Under the pieces are notes generated by a model. The model ran no database searches. It was given only the letters and a program-made list of their open reading frames with translations, and was not told the origin of the DNA. DNA of 64,000 nt, taken from contig JAEEWG010000011.1 of the NCBI GenBank assembly GCA_016287245.1, forward strand, positions 29,199 to 93,198. The letters run 5' to 3'. Made by a program: the position numbers and the translations under genes. The first letter of the stretch is position 1. Each line of letters begins with the position of its first letter. The stretch comes from Clostridia bacterium (GTDB lineage: Bacteria; Bacillota; Clostridia; Saccharofermentanales; Saccharofermentanaceae). Shown here in pieces: positions 16,264 through 24,843 of the stretch.

Positions 16264-17382
16264 CTATTGGATCTCCGATCCGCCCCACTCGACGACAGTG
16301 AAGCCGGAGCGGTTCTTTTCGGAAGGAATCTTCAGCTTGTTTTCCGGACTTATTCCCACCGGTTCTTCCAGTCCCTTAAAGACCATATATACACGGATCA
16401 CGGTATCCGGTTTCGGAATGACATCGAGCCCTGCGATCTCACTATATTCTTCCGTCGGGAAAGAGATGAGATTATAAGGATGTGCCTGAAGTCTCGGTAG
16501 CCAGTAGGAGATGAAATCATCGATCTCACGGTCATTTAATCCGCAGGCAGTAAGGTACTCTTCGAGGAAAGCGGCCGAATCTTCGGAAGCAACACATACC
16601 GACTTCTTAAAGTCATTCGGGATAAGAGCGCTTCGACCTTCCCAGAAAAGATAGTCGTAGGTTCTTTTCGAGGATTTATCGTAGATCTTCCCGTCGGAAG
16701 ATGCGGTCACATTCCACCCGTTTCCATATTCCGGATACGAGCAGGCAAGCTCTCCCTGAAGGTCAAGCCTGACCGATATATCCATCGTCTCTTCCGGATA
16801 GAGGTAGATCACCGGCTTCTCCGCTACTGTCGGCGGCATTTCGGTCTCCCTTGCCTTCTTAGATACCTCAAAGTCATAGGTACAGTCGACCGTTCCGTCT
16901 TCTCTGACCATCGCGATCGTGTACATTCCGTAATTTGCCTTCTTCGGAAGACTGAAAGTATATACGTACATCACCAGATCATCGCCGGAGAACTCGAGTC
17001 TTCCCGTTTCTTTTACGATCGCGGCTTTCTTGTTCCAGGCATAGTCTTCATTCCAGTCGAACATATAAAGCTTCAGCGGGATATCCTTCTTATCCGTCGG
17101 ATCGATGTCATCCGGCAAAGCATCCGGATCCACATAGCAGTGCACATAAAGATATGCCCCTTTGGCGACCAGATCGCCTTCAAAGTCGCTATCGAGACAG
17201 ATCGTCGTCGTCCAGGGATCATCCGTTGTTTCCGGATACTTCATGCCGTATTGTTCCCCGTCATCTTCCGGCTTGGCCGAAAAGTCCTTCTTCCGGTTCA
17301 CCTTGCAGGACGAAAGAAGCGAGCTTATCATCACGGCCGTAAGCACCATACTGAGTGTTCTTTTTACGGAATTACGTTTCAT
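16264..17382 (-). CDS. lipoprotein with KPVIYLYP domain
   Basis: A lipoprotein of 372 residues: basic n-region, hydrophobic stretch and lipobox LLSSC. The second half starts with KPVIYLYPEE and continues with GELACSYPEYGNGW and a YDYLFWEG block. This recognisable conserved domain occurs in many Firmicute surface proteins and has no known function. The N-terminal half is unrelated to anything I know. ATG 17382 was chosen with GGGGGT 9 nt upstream. It overlaps the end of the upstream membrane-protein gene by 11 bases, so the two are coupled. It is probably anchored outside the membrane. Confidence 0.75.
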   Translation of the reverse strand: MKRNSVKRTLSMVLTAVMISSLLSSCKVNRKKDFSAKPEDDGEQYGMKYPETTDDPWTTTICLDSDFEGDLVAKGAYLYVHCYVDPDALPDDIDPTDKKDIPLKLYMFDWNEDYAWNKKAAIVKETGRLEFSGDDLVMYVYTFSLPKKANYGMYTIAMVREDGTVDCTYDFEVSKKARETEMPPTVAEKPVIYLYPEETMDISVRLDLQGELACSYPEYGNGWNVTASSDGKIYDKSSKRTYDYLFWEGRSALIPNDFKKSVCVASEDSAAFLEEYLTACGLNDREIDDFISYWLPRLQAHPYNLISFPTEEYSEIAGLDVIPKPDTVIRVYMVFKGLEEPVGISPENKLKIPSEKNRSGFTVVEWGGSEIQ

Positions 17383-18379
17383 TTTCAATTACCCCCTTAA
17401 GGTAAAGAAGCATATTCTCTTCGAATTTAAGTTCCGCTTCCGTTCTGGAAGGATCGATTACTTTCAGCGCCTCGAGCCCCTGCTCCACACAGGTTTTGGC
17501 TCCGGGGACATCATGGAGGACATAGTACTTATAGTAGGCAAGTTTTCTTCTGCCGTTACAGTCCATATCCTTCTCGATCTCTTCTTTACTTGCCTCATAG
17601 AACTCCGTAGCCTTCAGCGCATTCCTCTCGCGGAAAGAATAGTAGTCCATCAGCATCGCGTTCCTGTGAAAACGGTAATCCAGAAGAAGCGCATTGATGT
17701 TCAGATTTTCGATCTCATGCGCGCATTCTGCAAGGACCGGAAGATCGTTCATGATCTGTGCCTTGACATACCTAAGATTGAGATACATGAGTTTTTCCAT
17801 ATCGTTTGCTTTCTCATAAGAAAGTTCGGAAAGCGGCGGTAGATCGACCGCCTCCAGCCCGGCCTGCAGAAATTCCTGGGTCTTCTTCACCGTATATTTG
17901 CGAAGAGTCGTTTCGTCGGATCTTCCGTCAATAATCGTCTTGATGTGTATAAGGAGATACAAACAGCAACCGACCGAAGTGCCGACTAGGAACATACGCA
18001 GATAGAAGTTTCCTGCAATGATCGTCAGATAGATCATCAGCGCTGTAAGCGCGGCCACGAACGGGAAGATGAGAAAGCTGACGAAGGAATCTTTTTTCAC
18101 CATCTCTTCGTACGAAAGCTTGCCTCGAAGAACTAGAAAATTCGGGAATCCTGTATACTTTTTCTTCTTTAAGACATAGTGACCGTTCTTTTCCGGATCC
18201 TCGGAATACAGTTCCTTTTCCACCTTAAAGATCAGGTAATGAAAATGCCGGCATTCCGCACCCTGGGATACGAGAAAAAGGACCGAGATCAATGCTGTAA
18301 TAAACAACAGCACACTTATCGCGATCAGACACGCGAAGATGCCGAGAAAAAAACCTACCGGCAATTCTAAATATTCCAT
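17372..18379 (-). CDS. membrane protein of unknown function
   Basis: A 335-residue protein with one hydrophobic segment at about 8-38, two closely spaced segments near 103-148, and a long soluble helical C-terminal half (about 165-335) that looks like TPR-type helix pairs (AEFYEASKEEIEKD, GAKTCVEQGLEALK). GGAGG lies 7 nt before the ATG. It is the middle gene of a minus-strand cluster with a zinc-ribbon DUF4190-like protein upstream and a KPVIYLYP lipoprotein downstream. No family recognised. Confidence 0.65.
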   Translation of the reverse strand: MEYLELPVGFFLGIFACLIAISVLLFITALISVLFLVSQGAECRHFHYLIFKVEKELYSEDPEKNGHYVLKKKKYTGFPNFLVLRGKLSYEEMVKKDSFVSFLIFPFVAALTALMIYLTIIAGNFYLRMFLVGTSVGCCLYLLIHIKTIIDGRSDETTLRKYTVKKTQEFLQAGLEAVDLPPLSELSYEKANDMEKLMYLNLRYVKAQIMNDLPVLAECAHEIENLNINALLLDYRFHRNAMLMDYYSFRERNALKATEFYEASKEEIEKDMDCNGRRKLAYYKYYVLHDVPGAKTCVEQGLEALKVIDPSRTEAELKFEENMLLYLKGVIENET

Positions 18380-18410
18380 GCCAATGCCTCCTTACCCCGC
18401 TTTTCGGATA

Positions 18411-19388
18411 TTACTTATGCAGTTTGTCTGCATACGTGTCGTCCACCTCATCTTCCGGAACAAAAGTATAATAGGTCGCGGTCTTCATGTTCGCAAGATC
18501 CAGAACGGAATGCTTCTTATCCGTCAGATAGAATCCGAAGTAAGGCGTCGATACCGGCTTATCCAGCGTATTCTCGCCATCGATCATGCAGGTCTTATTC
18601 TCCATCACGAAGCAGACAAGGTTCGAGATCTCATAGCCGTCGCCCCGCCTGATGGCGTCTTTGAGCTCCTCGGCCGTCATGCCGTATTCCGAGAGGTCTT
18701 CCGTGATATAATCGAACGCCTCCTGCCCGATATAGAGCTTGTAAGTGCCTTCGTAGTAATTATTTGAAAGATCGGAAGAATCCCTATAATACTTAAATGT
18801 CTTTTTCTTTCCGAATTCCAGATAAGAATCGCTGTGGATCTCGATCCAGCTTTCTTTGACGATGTCTTTGGCGATATCTTCTGTCTTTTCCTGTTCTCTC
18901 TCTTTTCGGTTCTCCTGAACACTTTCTTTCAGGGAATCATAGCCGCCGGCCGCGAAGAAGATAACGATGACCAGCATAAGAAGTACGGAGACCACGATAC
19001 CGGTGATCGCCATACCCTTACCTTTCTCTTCTCTCTTGATCGCCATGATCAGGCCGATCAGGGAGAGGATAAATCCAAAGATCGCCGTGATGCCGCAACA
19101 CAGGATCGATACCAGGGAAACGATCATGCCGGCCAGACACAGGAAATTCGTCTCCGGACCGTTTATATTCATGGAAGCGCCCATCGGCACTGACATCGGA
19201 ACACTCTGCGGGATCGGTGCGGCAGTATATGCCGAAGGATTCGGTGCAGCCGAATTCGGAGCCGCCGGATTCGGTGCAGAATTATTCATTGGTGCCGGCT
19301 GCGGTGCCTGCGGAAGCGCGCCGCCGCAATCGGTGCAGTACTTCAGCCCGTCATAGTTTTCCTTACCACAATACACACACTTGATCAT
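18411..19388 (-). CDS. zinc-ribbon, Pro/Ala/Asn linker, DUF4190-like membrane protein
   Basis: The first 22 residues hold a zinc ribbon (CVYCGKEN and CTDCGG). A low-complexity linker follows (about 25-75) with repeated NPAAPN-type units. Two transmembrane helices (about 82-112 and 124-148) match the DUF4190-type pattern. The remaining 175 residues are hydrophilic and probably extracellular. Such proteins are common in Clostridia and are thought to sit in the membrane with the zinc ribbon inside. GGAGG lies 10 nt upstream. It is the first gene of the 19.4-16.3 kb cluster. Confidence 0.7.
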   Translation of the reverse strand: MIKCVYCGKENYDGLKYCTDCGGALPQAPQPAPMNNSAPNPAAPNSAAPNPSAYTAAPIPQSVPMSVPMGASMNINGPETNFLCLAGMIVSLVSILCCGITAIFGFILSLIGLIMAIKREEKGKGMAITGIVVSVLLMLVIVIFFAAGGYDSLKESVQENRKEREQEKTEDIAKDIVKESWIEIHSDSYLEFGKKKTFKYYRDSSDLSNNYYEGTYKLYIGQEAFDYITEDLSEYGMTAEELKDAIRRGDGYEISNLVCFVMENKTCMIDGENTLDKPVSTPYFGFYLTDKKHSVLDLANMKTATYYTFVPEDEVDDTYADKLHK

Positions 19389-19497
19389 ATACTCATTTCT
19401 CCTCCAAATGATATATTCATCTGTAAGATATCTTAACAGAAATTGATGTATTTTCCATTCTTTTTCAGGGAATACCGTTATTTCTTCGGATATGTCT

Positions 19498-19620
19498 TTA
19501 CCGGAAGAACGAAGTGACGAGTTTTCGATCCTTCATTCCCTGCTCGGAGATCTCTCTGGTCAGATCGTCGTGGTTATTGGTATTCGGCAGACAGTGCCTT
19601 ACGAAGTAAAGAGTAGTCAT
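19498..19620 (-). pseudogene. remnant of a histidine phosphatase (phosphoglycerate mutase-like) gene
   Basis: ATG 19620 with a clean GGAGG 5 nt upstream starts a 40-codon frame. It begins like a histidine-phosphatase superfamily protein (YFVRHC with the catalytic Arg-His, then PNTNNHDDL and GMKDRKLVTSFF) and stops at 19498. Full-length relatives are about 180 residues. After the stop, the +1 frame continues as GKDISEE, which resembles the next expected residues, and then similarity ends. This suggests a frameshift plus loss of the rest of the gene. The second catalytic His is absent, so the product cannot be active. Confidence 0.6.
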
Positions 19621-19666
19621 AGTATCCTCCCCGCCTATTATACACAAGAAAAAACGGCAAAAGAAA

Positions 19667-19687
19667 ACCCGGTTCTCACTTCCGGGT
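19667..19687 (-). terminator. hairpin with T-run on the minus strand
   Basis: ACCCGG (19667-19672) pairs with CCGGGT (19682-19687). On the minus strand TTTCTTTT follows. It lies between the glycosyltransferase gene and the phosphatase remnant. Confidence 0.5.
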
Positions 19688-19712
19688 CTTCTTCGTTAGA
19701 GGGTGGTATATT

Positions 19713-19823
19713 ATGAGTAGTGGGTCATGCTATTTCATCTCGGCAGTTTTCTTATTCCTAGTTGTCATTTCCTTCGGTGTCCTGCCCTTGTCTTTATGTC
19801 TTTATTCTATCGGCAGAAGGTAA
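19713..19823 (+). CDS. 36-residue single-pass membrane peptide
   Basis: ATG 19713 follows a GAGGGTGG Shine-Dalgarno at about 8 nt. The frame runs 36 codons to TAA 19823. The product begins MSSGSCYF, has one hydrophobic stretch of about 22 residues and ends in the basic SIGRR. It has the size and layout of small membrane regulators or type I toxin-like peptides, but I recognise no family. It lies alone in a 567-bp stretch that otherwise holds only a gene remnant. Confidence 0.45.
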   Translation: MSSGSCYFISAVFLFLVVISFGVLPLSLCLYSIGRR

Positions 19824-19877
19824 AAACATCGTCAAAAGAAGGTAAAGAATTGATAAAGAAAATAATGAGGAATTTGC

Positions 19878-19905
19878 ATAAGAACGTGCCGTAACGCATT
19901 CTTAT
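19878..19905. repeat. inverted repeat downstream of the glycosyltransferase gene
   Basis: ATAAGAA (19878-19884) and TTCTTAT (19899-19905) are exact inverse copies, with GT/AC pairing inside. It lies about 50 bp past the gene stop on the minus strand. No long T-run follows, so termination is uncertain. Confidence 0.35.
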
Positions 19906-19955
19906 AACAACAAACAAGGGGCTTCCCCGATCGCATAACCGGCTTGGCTACCTTC

Positions 19956-21479
19956 TTACTTCCCTCTCACATACACAGAATCGCTGGCAATATTACCTGC
20001 TTCTGCGCTCCACATGAGTGTGTATCCGTGTGTCAGCAGGAACGTATATAGTCTTTGTGAGATCTTGTTTTTCTCCACCACGATCACTTTCGGGAGGTCT
20101 TCTTCCAGTTCTTCCAGATATTCGTCAATGATCTCCGGCATGACGGTGCCGATCGGATCCTGATACGAATATCTTGTGGCATGCATTCTCCTGCTCTCGA
20201 GAAGAATCAGGTCATAGTTTCCAAACACGGAAATTTTATCGTTCTCCGATGTATTTTCTTCAATACAGGCAAGGATCGCCTGGACATTCGTGTTCTTCTC
20301 GATATCTCTTTCATCTCTGGTTATAAAGGCTTTCTTCATGGTCTTCAAATGACGATGCCATCCAGGGTAAAGTGGACCGCCCAAAGCCACCAGCGCCACC
20401 AGGATAAAGGCCACGATCCTTACCCTCTTCTTCTCGATGATCTCCAGTTTATGGACCATAAGACTCAGAGGATAGATCACGGCGGGAACGAGGATCATCC
20501 CGTAATGTCCATATGCCATGCCGGACATGACTGAAAGCCAGATACTCAAAAACAAAAGGAGGATATACAATTCGTGAAGGATCCGGTCCTTCTTTTCTTT
20601 CAGCTGGAAAAGAAGACTCAGGACGGATACAATGAAGACGGTCGTCTGCGCATAGTACAGAAATGATTCTACCTGGCCCTGGAACGTCGCTCTTCCGCCT
20701 TCCGAAGAAGAGTAGCGGAAATTGAAGACGATATAGTCCTGCCAGAAAGAAGGAAGATCTTTGCGCGCGAAAAGCCAGATCAGGATCGGAACGATCACAA
20801 TGGTCATTCCCAGAAGAAAGAAAAGGATCGTATCCCGAAGCTGCTTATACTGTTTCTTTTTCAGAAGAAGAATAAAGATATACACGCAAAACACGATCCA
20901 GACAGCGATCATGTTCGGGCGGAGCATAAGAACGGCGCCGAGCCCGAGACCACAGAGGGTCAGGCGGAGCCGGGTGATCCGATCGTTCAGAAGGTAATCC
21001 AGGAAGATATAAAGAGCAGTCGCGATAAACGGCATCGCATACTCTTCCGTAAAGTTTCCGCCTTCGAAATATGTGAATAAAAGAGAGGTCGCAAGAAGCG
21101 TTACAAAGCCCGAAGCGACAGGTGAAGAAACCAGTCGGGAGATCTTATAAAGGACAAATACAGTAGCCGTAAAGAAGAGGATCTCGATCAGAAAGATACC
21201 GAGTTCCGGTGCGATACTCTCGCCAAGATAATTCAGAAGATAAAGGAGCGGGCCTTTGTGATCGAAGGTGTCCCGATACGGCATATAGCCGTTTTTCATC
21301 ATGAAGGCCACAGTCCTGAAAACACTGGAATCCGTAGTTGATCCGGATCCGATCCACGGATGAAGGGGACTTTGAAACATAAACACAAGGGAATACAGGA
21401 ATGCGATCAACCAGACGACCACATTCTCTCTATTCCTGAAGGAAGTCTTTTTATTCCCCTCTGCGGAAGGATCTCTCAT
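19956..21479 (-). CDS. GT-C fold membrane glycosyltransferase (GT39-like)
   Basis: A 507-residue protein with about eleven membrane helices and a C-terminal soluble part of about 110 residues. The first outer loop carries Asp residues in SGSTTDSSVF and the block YRDTFDHKGPLLY, the layout of GT-C enzymes that use polyprenyl-phosphate sugars. FEGGNFTEEYAMP follows in the next loop. It probably transfers a sugar outside the membrane to a surface polymer or protein. AGGAG precedes the ATG. Neighbours are lipoproteins and the gene appears monocistronic. The acceptor is unknown. Confidence 0.75.
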   Translation of the reverse strand: MRDPSAEGNKKTSFRNRENVVVWLIAFLYSLVFMFQSPLHPWIGSGSTTDSSVFRTVAFMMKNGYMPYRDTFDHKGPLLYLLNYLGESIAPELGIFLIEILFFTATVFVLYKISRLVSSPVASGFVTLLATSLLFTYFEGGNFTEEYAMPFIATALYIFLDYLLNDRITRLRLTLCGLGLGAVLMLRPNMIAVWIVFCVYIFILLLKKKQYKQLRDTILFFLLGMTIVIVPILIWLFARKDLPSFWQDYIVFNFRYSSSEGGRATFQGQVESFLYYAQTTVFIVSVLSLLFQLKEKKDRILHELYILLLFLSIWLSVMSGMAYGHYGMILVPAVIYPLSLMVHKLEIIEKKRVRIVAFILVALVALGGPLYPGWHRHLKTMKKAFITRDERDIEKNTNVQAILACIEENTSENDKISVFGNYDLILLESRRMHATRYSYQDPIGTVMPEIIDEYLEELEEDLPKVIVVEKNKISQRLYTFLLTHGYTLMWSAEAGNIASDSVYVRGK

Positions 21480-21579
21480 CCTGTCTATCTCCTAAAAGTA
21501 TACCCAGCTCTTCTAAAAACCTACTTCATTATACTAGAATAGTCAATTAATCCTGTTATTTCTCCTTTTAGCCAAAGAA

Positions 21580-21611
21580 AAGACGCCACGTGTTTTCACA
21601 CGCAGCGTCTT
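21580..21611 (-). terminator. intrinsic terminator of the propeller lipoprotein gene
   Basis: On the minus strand, AAGACGC...GCGTCTT with inner GTGT/ACAC pairing is followed by TTCTTT. Confidence 0.8.
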
Positions 21612-21643
21612 CTGACTTGCTTTTCTTATCTTAATCCAGGTGA

Positions 21644-22837
21644 TTAGCCCAGTTCTACCTTGTTGCTGCCATCCAGAGAAGCTCGCATGGTCTTCGTTCC
21701 GGAAGCATCCATGTAGTACACGCTGTCGCCCACGATCACGAACTTCGCAGAACCGATGTTCTCCGAGAGGATCTGTGTCTGGATCAGGTCCTTATCGAGG
21801 ACATAAAGTCCGTCAGATGTAGCCATATAGAGCTTGCCGTTCGCGTAATTTTCGGAGCACGGGGAGTATCTGTTGACTTGTCGTATATCGCTGCCGTCCA
21901 TCTTCACACGGAGGTATCCGGCTATGCTTCCGTCTGCGGCATCTCCGTAGAAATAGATCCACTCGCCATCGCTGAAGAATGTTTCTCCGTTACATGCATG
22001 CGGAGTCATGCCGAGTTCTGTCTTGCCGTTGCCATCGAGATCCATGGAGTAGATGAATCCGAAGAAGTATCCGCCGTTGGCAAAGTCCGTCGGATCCGAG
22101 AAGAAGATCTTGTCGTTTGTGATGCAGAAAGCAATATCTGCCGGCATTGCAGTCTGCTGCTTTTCGAAAAGAACCGCCTTATTGCTCCCGTCCAGCGCCG
22201 TCTTTACGAGGCAGCTGTTCTCGCTGTAATAAAGATTGTCGTTATATACTGTCAGATTGGCGATCTGGCCTTCGCTGATCTTCTTTACCGAACCATCAGA
22301 AAGGCTCACTTTGGTGATCGCGTTCTTGCCTTCACGGAAATAGAGGGCATCGGATGTCAGGTTCAGGCAGTCAATGGAATCCGCGGAATAAAGTTCCTTC
22401 TTCTCGCCCGAAGCGTTATCTTCCTGGATCAGTGTGACCTGGGATTTTCCGGACGGATGCATCACATAGAAGGAATAGCGGCTGTTACCTGTAGCAAATC
22501 CGCCGTTTCCGATGTTGCCGGCGCCAAGTACCACATCTGCGGTTTCCGGCTCAGCTGTCGTCTCCGCCTGCGATTCAGAAGCATCCGAGGAGCTTTCCGG
22601 ATCAGCAGAAGTTTCGGAACTTCCTTCTGTGGCAGATGTATCTTCGGAGGAAGGAGCTTCCGTTTCCTTGCTCTCTTCAGACTCCGGCTTCTCTGTCGCC
22701 TCGATCTTCGTTTCAGTAGTTTTTTTCGTTTCTTCTTTCTTGTCATCCGACTTCGAGCATGCTGTAGAACCAAAGATGCAGACCATAAGCAATGCGGTGA
22801 TCAGTTTGCTGGAAATCTTGTTGTCACGACGTTTCAT
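21644..22837 (-). CDS. DUF5050-like beta-propeller lipoprotein (paralogue 1)
   Basis: A lipoprotein of 397 residues: basic start MKRRDNK, hydrophobic segment and lipobox GSTAC. An 80-residue Glu/Ser/Thr-rich linker follows (repeated ETEAPSS-like units). The C-terminal 290 residues have repeated short units ending in LYF/YYS and DG(S/N), typical of DUF5050/LDL-receptor-like propellers. It is a clear paralogue of the gene at 28690: both begin the propeller with LGAGN(I/L)(G/A)NGGFATGN and share the FCI(T/A)N(D/S)KI block. It is likely anchored outside as a sensor or binding protein. The ligand is unknown. Confidence 0.75.
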   Translation of the reverse strand: MKRRDNKISSKLITALLMVCIFGSTACSKSDDKKEETKKTTETKIEATEKPESEESKETEAPSSEDTSATEGSSETSADPESSSDASESQAETTAEPETADVVLGAGNIGNGGFATGNSRYSFYVMHPSGKSQVTLIQEDNASGEKKELYSADSIDCLNLTSDALYFREGKNAITKVSLSDGSVKKISEGQIANLTVYNDNLYYSENSCLVKTALDGSNKAVLFEKQQTAMPADIAFCITNDKIFFSDPTDFANGGYFFGFIYSMDLDGNGKTELGMTPHACNGETFFSDGEWIYFYGDAADGSIAGYLRVKMDGSDIRQVNRYSPCSENYANGKLYMATSDGLYVLDKDLIQTQILSENIGSAKFVIVGDSVYYMDASGTKTMRASLDGSNKVELG

Positions 22838-22932
22838 AAGTCTCTTTTCCCCCATAAAATGTTTCAAGTTATTTTCTTTATCGCAGGCATAATACCATGT
22901 AATACACCTCGAAAAGTGAGAACTTTGTCATA

Positions 22933-22962
22933 CAGAAAAATCTCACCCTTTTGAGGTGAGAT
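22933..22962 (-). terminator. intrinsic terminator of the PH-domain-like gene
   Basis: ATCTCACC (22940-22947) pairs with GGTGAGAT (22955-22962). On the minus strand the hairpin is followed by TTTTCTG. Confidence 0.8.
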
Positions 22963-22976
22963 CGTAAGGCTGGGAA

Positions 22977-23483
22977 TCAGCCGGCTTTCCGCTGTTCCTT
23001 CTTTTCTTTTATGAGCATATATGCCTGATAAAGCGGGATATCCACATACGGGCGTCTGTCCCGCTCGCCGGAAATAAACCCGGCCAGGCCTACGGTCGTC
23101 GAAGCATTATCCGAAAGAACGATCTTTTCGCCGGAACCATAGAACATCGTCATCTTCAGGCGGTATTCCGTGTGGTGATTCCTCGTTCGGGTATATTCTT
23201 CCGTTTCTACCGTGCCGATGTCGGAGATGGCGATCCTCTTATTACTGAAGAGCCGTTTGATCGAAACTTCGTCATCACTTACCACAATGGATGCCCCCAC
23301 GATCAGATCCAGGACAAACCACAGTACAGTCAGGAAGAAAATGACTAAGCTTACGATCATAAGCAGGGTCACCTGCATGATCAGAGTGACCATACAAAAC
23401 AGGACAGCAAGTAAAATGGCGATCTTGGCCCACATATTCTCGTGCCGGAGCCTAAACTTCCTACTTTCGGCGCTATTACTCAT
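22977..23483 (-). CDS. small membrane protein with bacterial PH-like domain
   Basis: A 168-residue protein with two adjacent transmembrane helices (about 20-65) followed by a beta-rich domain (IVVSDDEVSIKRLF, then IAISDIGTVE) that looks like the bacterial PH domain of YdbT/YvbH-type proteins. These are usually membrane-bound and of unclear function. GGAGAGG precedes the ATG. It is transcribed alone, with its own terminator, and is convergent with nothing nearby. Confidence 0.55.
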   Translation of the reverse strand: MSNSAESRKFRLRHENMWAKIAILLAVLFCMVTLIMQVTLLMIVSLVIFFLTVLWFVLDLIVGASIVVSDDEVSIKRLFSNKRIAISDIGTVETEEYTRTRNHHTEYRLKMTMFYGSGEKIVLSDNASTTVGLAGFISGERDRRPYVDIPLYQAYMLIKEKKEQRKAG

Positions 23484-23658
23484 AATACCTCTCCGTTTCT
23501 ATCCCCCTACCTATTTTACACCTTTTGCCGGCCACCCTTTTTCATTATAGTGTGATGACCTGAAAAATGGTAGATTTCCGCTTGTTCTTCTTATACGCGC
23601 GTATAGTATAATGAATCTGACGGTCGTGGTTTTCTTTCAGCACATGGAGGCATCTTCT

Positions 23659-24843
23659 ATGAATACGCGTAATGGTTTTCCGATCCTGGGCTTCGGCTGT
23701 ATGCGTTTTAGCACCAAAGGCCGGAGCATCGATTTTGAAAAGGCGGAGGAACAGATCCTCCGTGCGGTCGATCTCGGGATCACGTACCTTGATACCGCCT
23801 ATATCTATCCCGGAAGTGAGGATACCGTCGGAAGGATCCTCGAAAAGCATGCTCTTCGGGAAAAGATCACGCTGACTACGAAACTTCCACAGTATCTTGT
23901 CAAAAAGCGCGAGGACCTCGATAAATATCTCGACGAGGAATTAAAGCGTCTTCGGACAAGTTATCTCGACTACTATCTTTTCCATCACATGACGGATATC
24001 GCGCAGTGGGAAAAACTCCTGTCCCTCGGAGTTACGGAATGGATCGAAGAAAAGAAGGCGGAAGGCAAGATCCGCCACGTGGGCTTTTCTTTTCACGGAA
24101 ATACGGAAATGTATCTGAAGATCCTTTCGGCATATTCCTGGGAGCTGAGCCTTGTGCAGTATAACTACATGGATGAGAATTCACAGGCCGGGAAAGACGG
24201 CATCGCGGAAGCATATAAGAGAGGGATCCCGGTATTCATCATGGAGCCGCTCCGGGGAGGAAAGCTCGTGGATCTTCTTCCTGAAAAGGCGAAAAAAGAG
24301 ATCGCTTCGGATCCTCATGGGTGGACGCCGGCGGAATGGGCGTTCCGGTGGCTTTGGAACCAGAAGGAGATCACCTGCGTGCTGTCGGGAATGAATTCGA
24401 TCCCGATGATCGAGGAAAATGCCAGGATCGCATCTTCTGCCGAGGCAGGCGCATGGGGAGATATGGAGTTTTCCATGATATCGAAGATCCGCGGCTACAT
24501 CAACGAAAACACGAAAGTCGGATGCACGGGCTGCAAGTATTGTCTGCCGTGCCCGAGAGGAGTAGATATCCCGGGTATCTTCTCCTGCTATAATCATATG
24601 TATTCCGAGAAGAAAAGCTCGGGAAGAAAAGAATACTATCAGACCATCGCGCTCCGGCTCGAGCCGGCCGATGCGTCGAGATGTGTCGGGTGCGGGAAAT
24701 GCGAGACCCACTGTCCGCAGAGCATTCCGATCCGGGAAAAACTAAAAGAGGCAAGTGCTGCACTTTCTCCCCTTCCCTACAAGGTCGCGGCGAAAGTGTC
24801 CAGAAGATTTATGGTTGGAAAGAAAAGGAGATCCGGGGTATGA
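23659..24843 (+). CDS. aldo/keto reductase with C-terminal ferredoxin-type Fe-S domain
   Basis: A 394-residue protein. Residues 1-275 are an aldo/keto reductase barrel with the catalytic Asp-Tyr (DTAYIYPGSED), Lys (TTKLP) and His (LFHHMT) in place. The C-terminus has two cysteine clusters, CTGCKYCLPCPRG near 288 and CVGCGKCETHCPQ near 341, which should hold 4Fe-4S centres. Such ferredoxin-fused reductases are typical of anaerobes. The substrate is unknown. GGAGG lies 8 nt before ATG 23659. Its stop overlaps the start of the downstream metallopeptidase lipoprotein (ATGA), so the two are co-translated. Confidence 0.9.
   Translation: MNTRNGFPILGFGCMRFSTKGRSIDFEKAEEQILRAVDLGITYLDTAYIYPGSEDTVGRILEKHALREKITLTTKLPQYLVKKREDLDKYLDEELKRLRTSYLDYYLFHHMTDIAQWEKLLSLGVTEWIEEKKAEGKIRHVGFSFHGNTEMYLKILSAYSWELSLVQYNYMDENSQAGKDGIAEAYKRGIPVFIMEPLRGGKLVDLLPEKAKKEIASDPHGWTPAEWAFRWLWNQKEITCVLSGMNSIPMIEENARIASSAEAGAWGDMEFSMISKIRGYINENTKVGCTGCKYCLPCPRGVDIPGIFSCYNHMYSEKKSSGRKEYYQTIALRLEPADASRCVGCGKCETHCPQSIPIREKLKEASAALSPLPYKVAAKVSRRFMVGKKRRSGV

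Noticed and set aside
19492..19716. Plus-strand ORF of 74 codons
   Set aside because: It overlaps the phosphatase remnant, whose minus-strand reading has a ribosome site and family motif.
21878..22954. Plus-strand open frame opposite a lipoprotein gene
   Set aside because: Shadow of the propeller lipoprotein, whose signal peptide and terminator support the minus strand.
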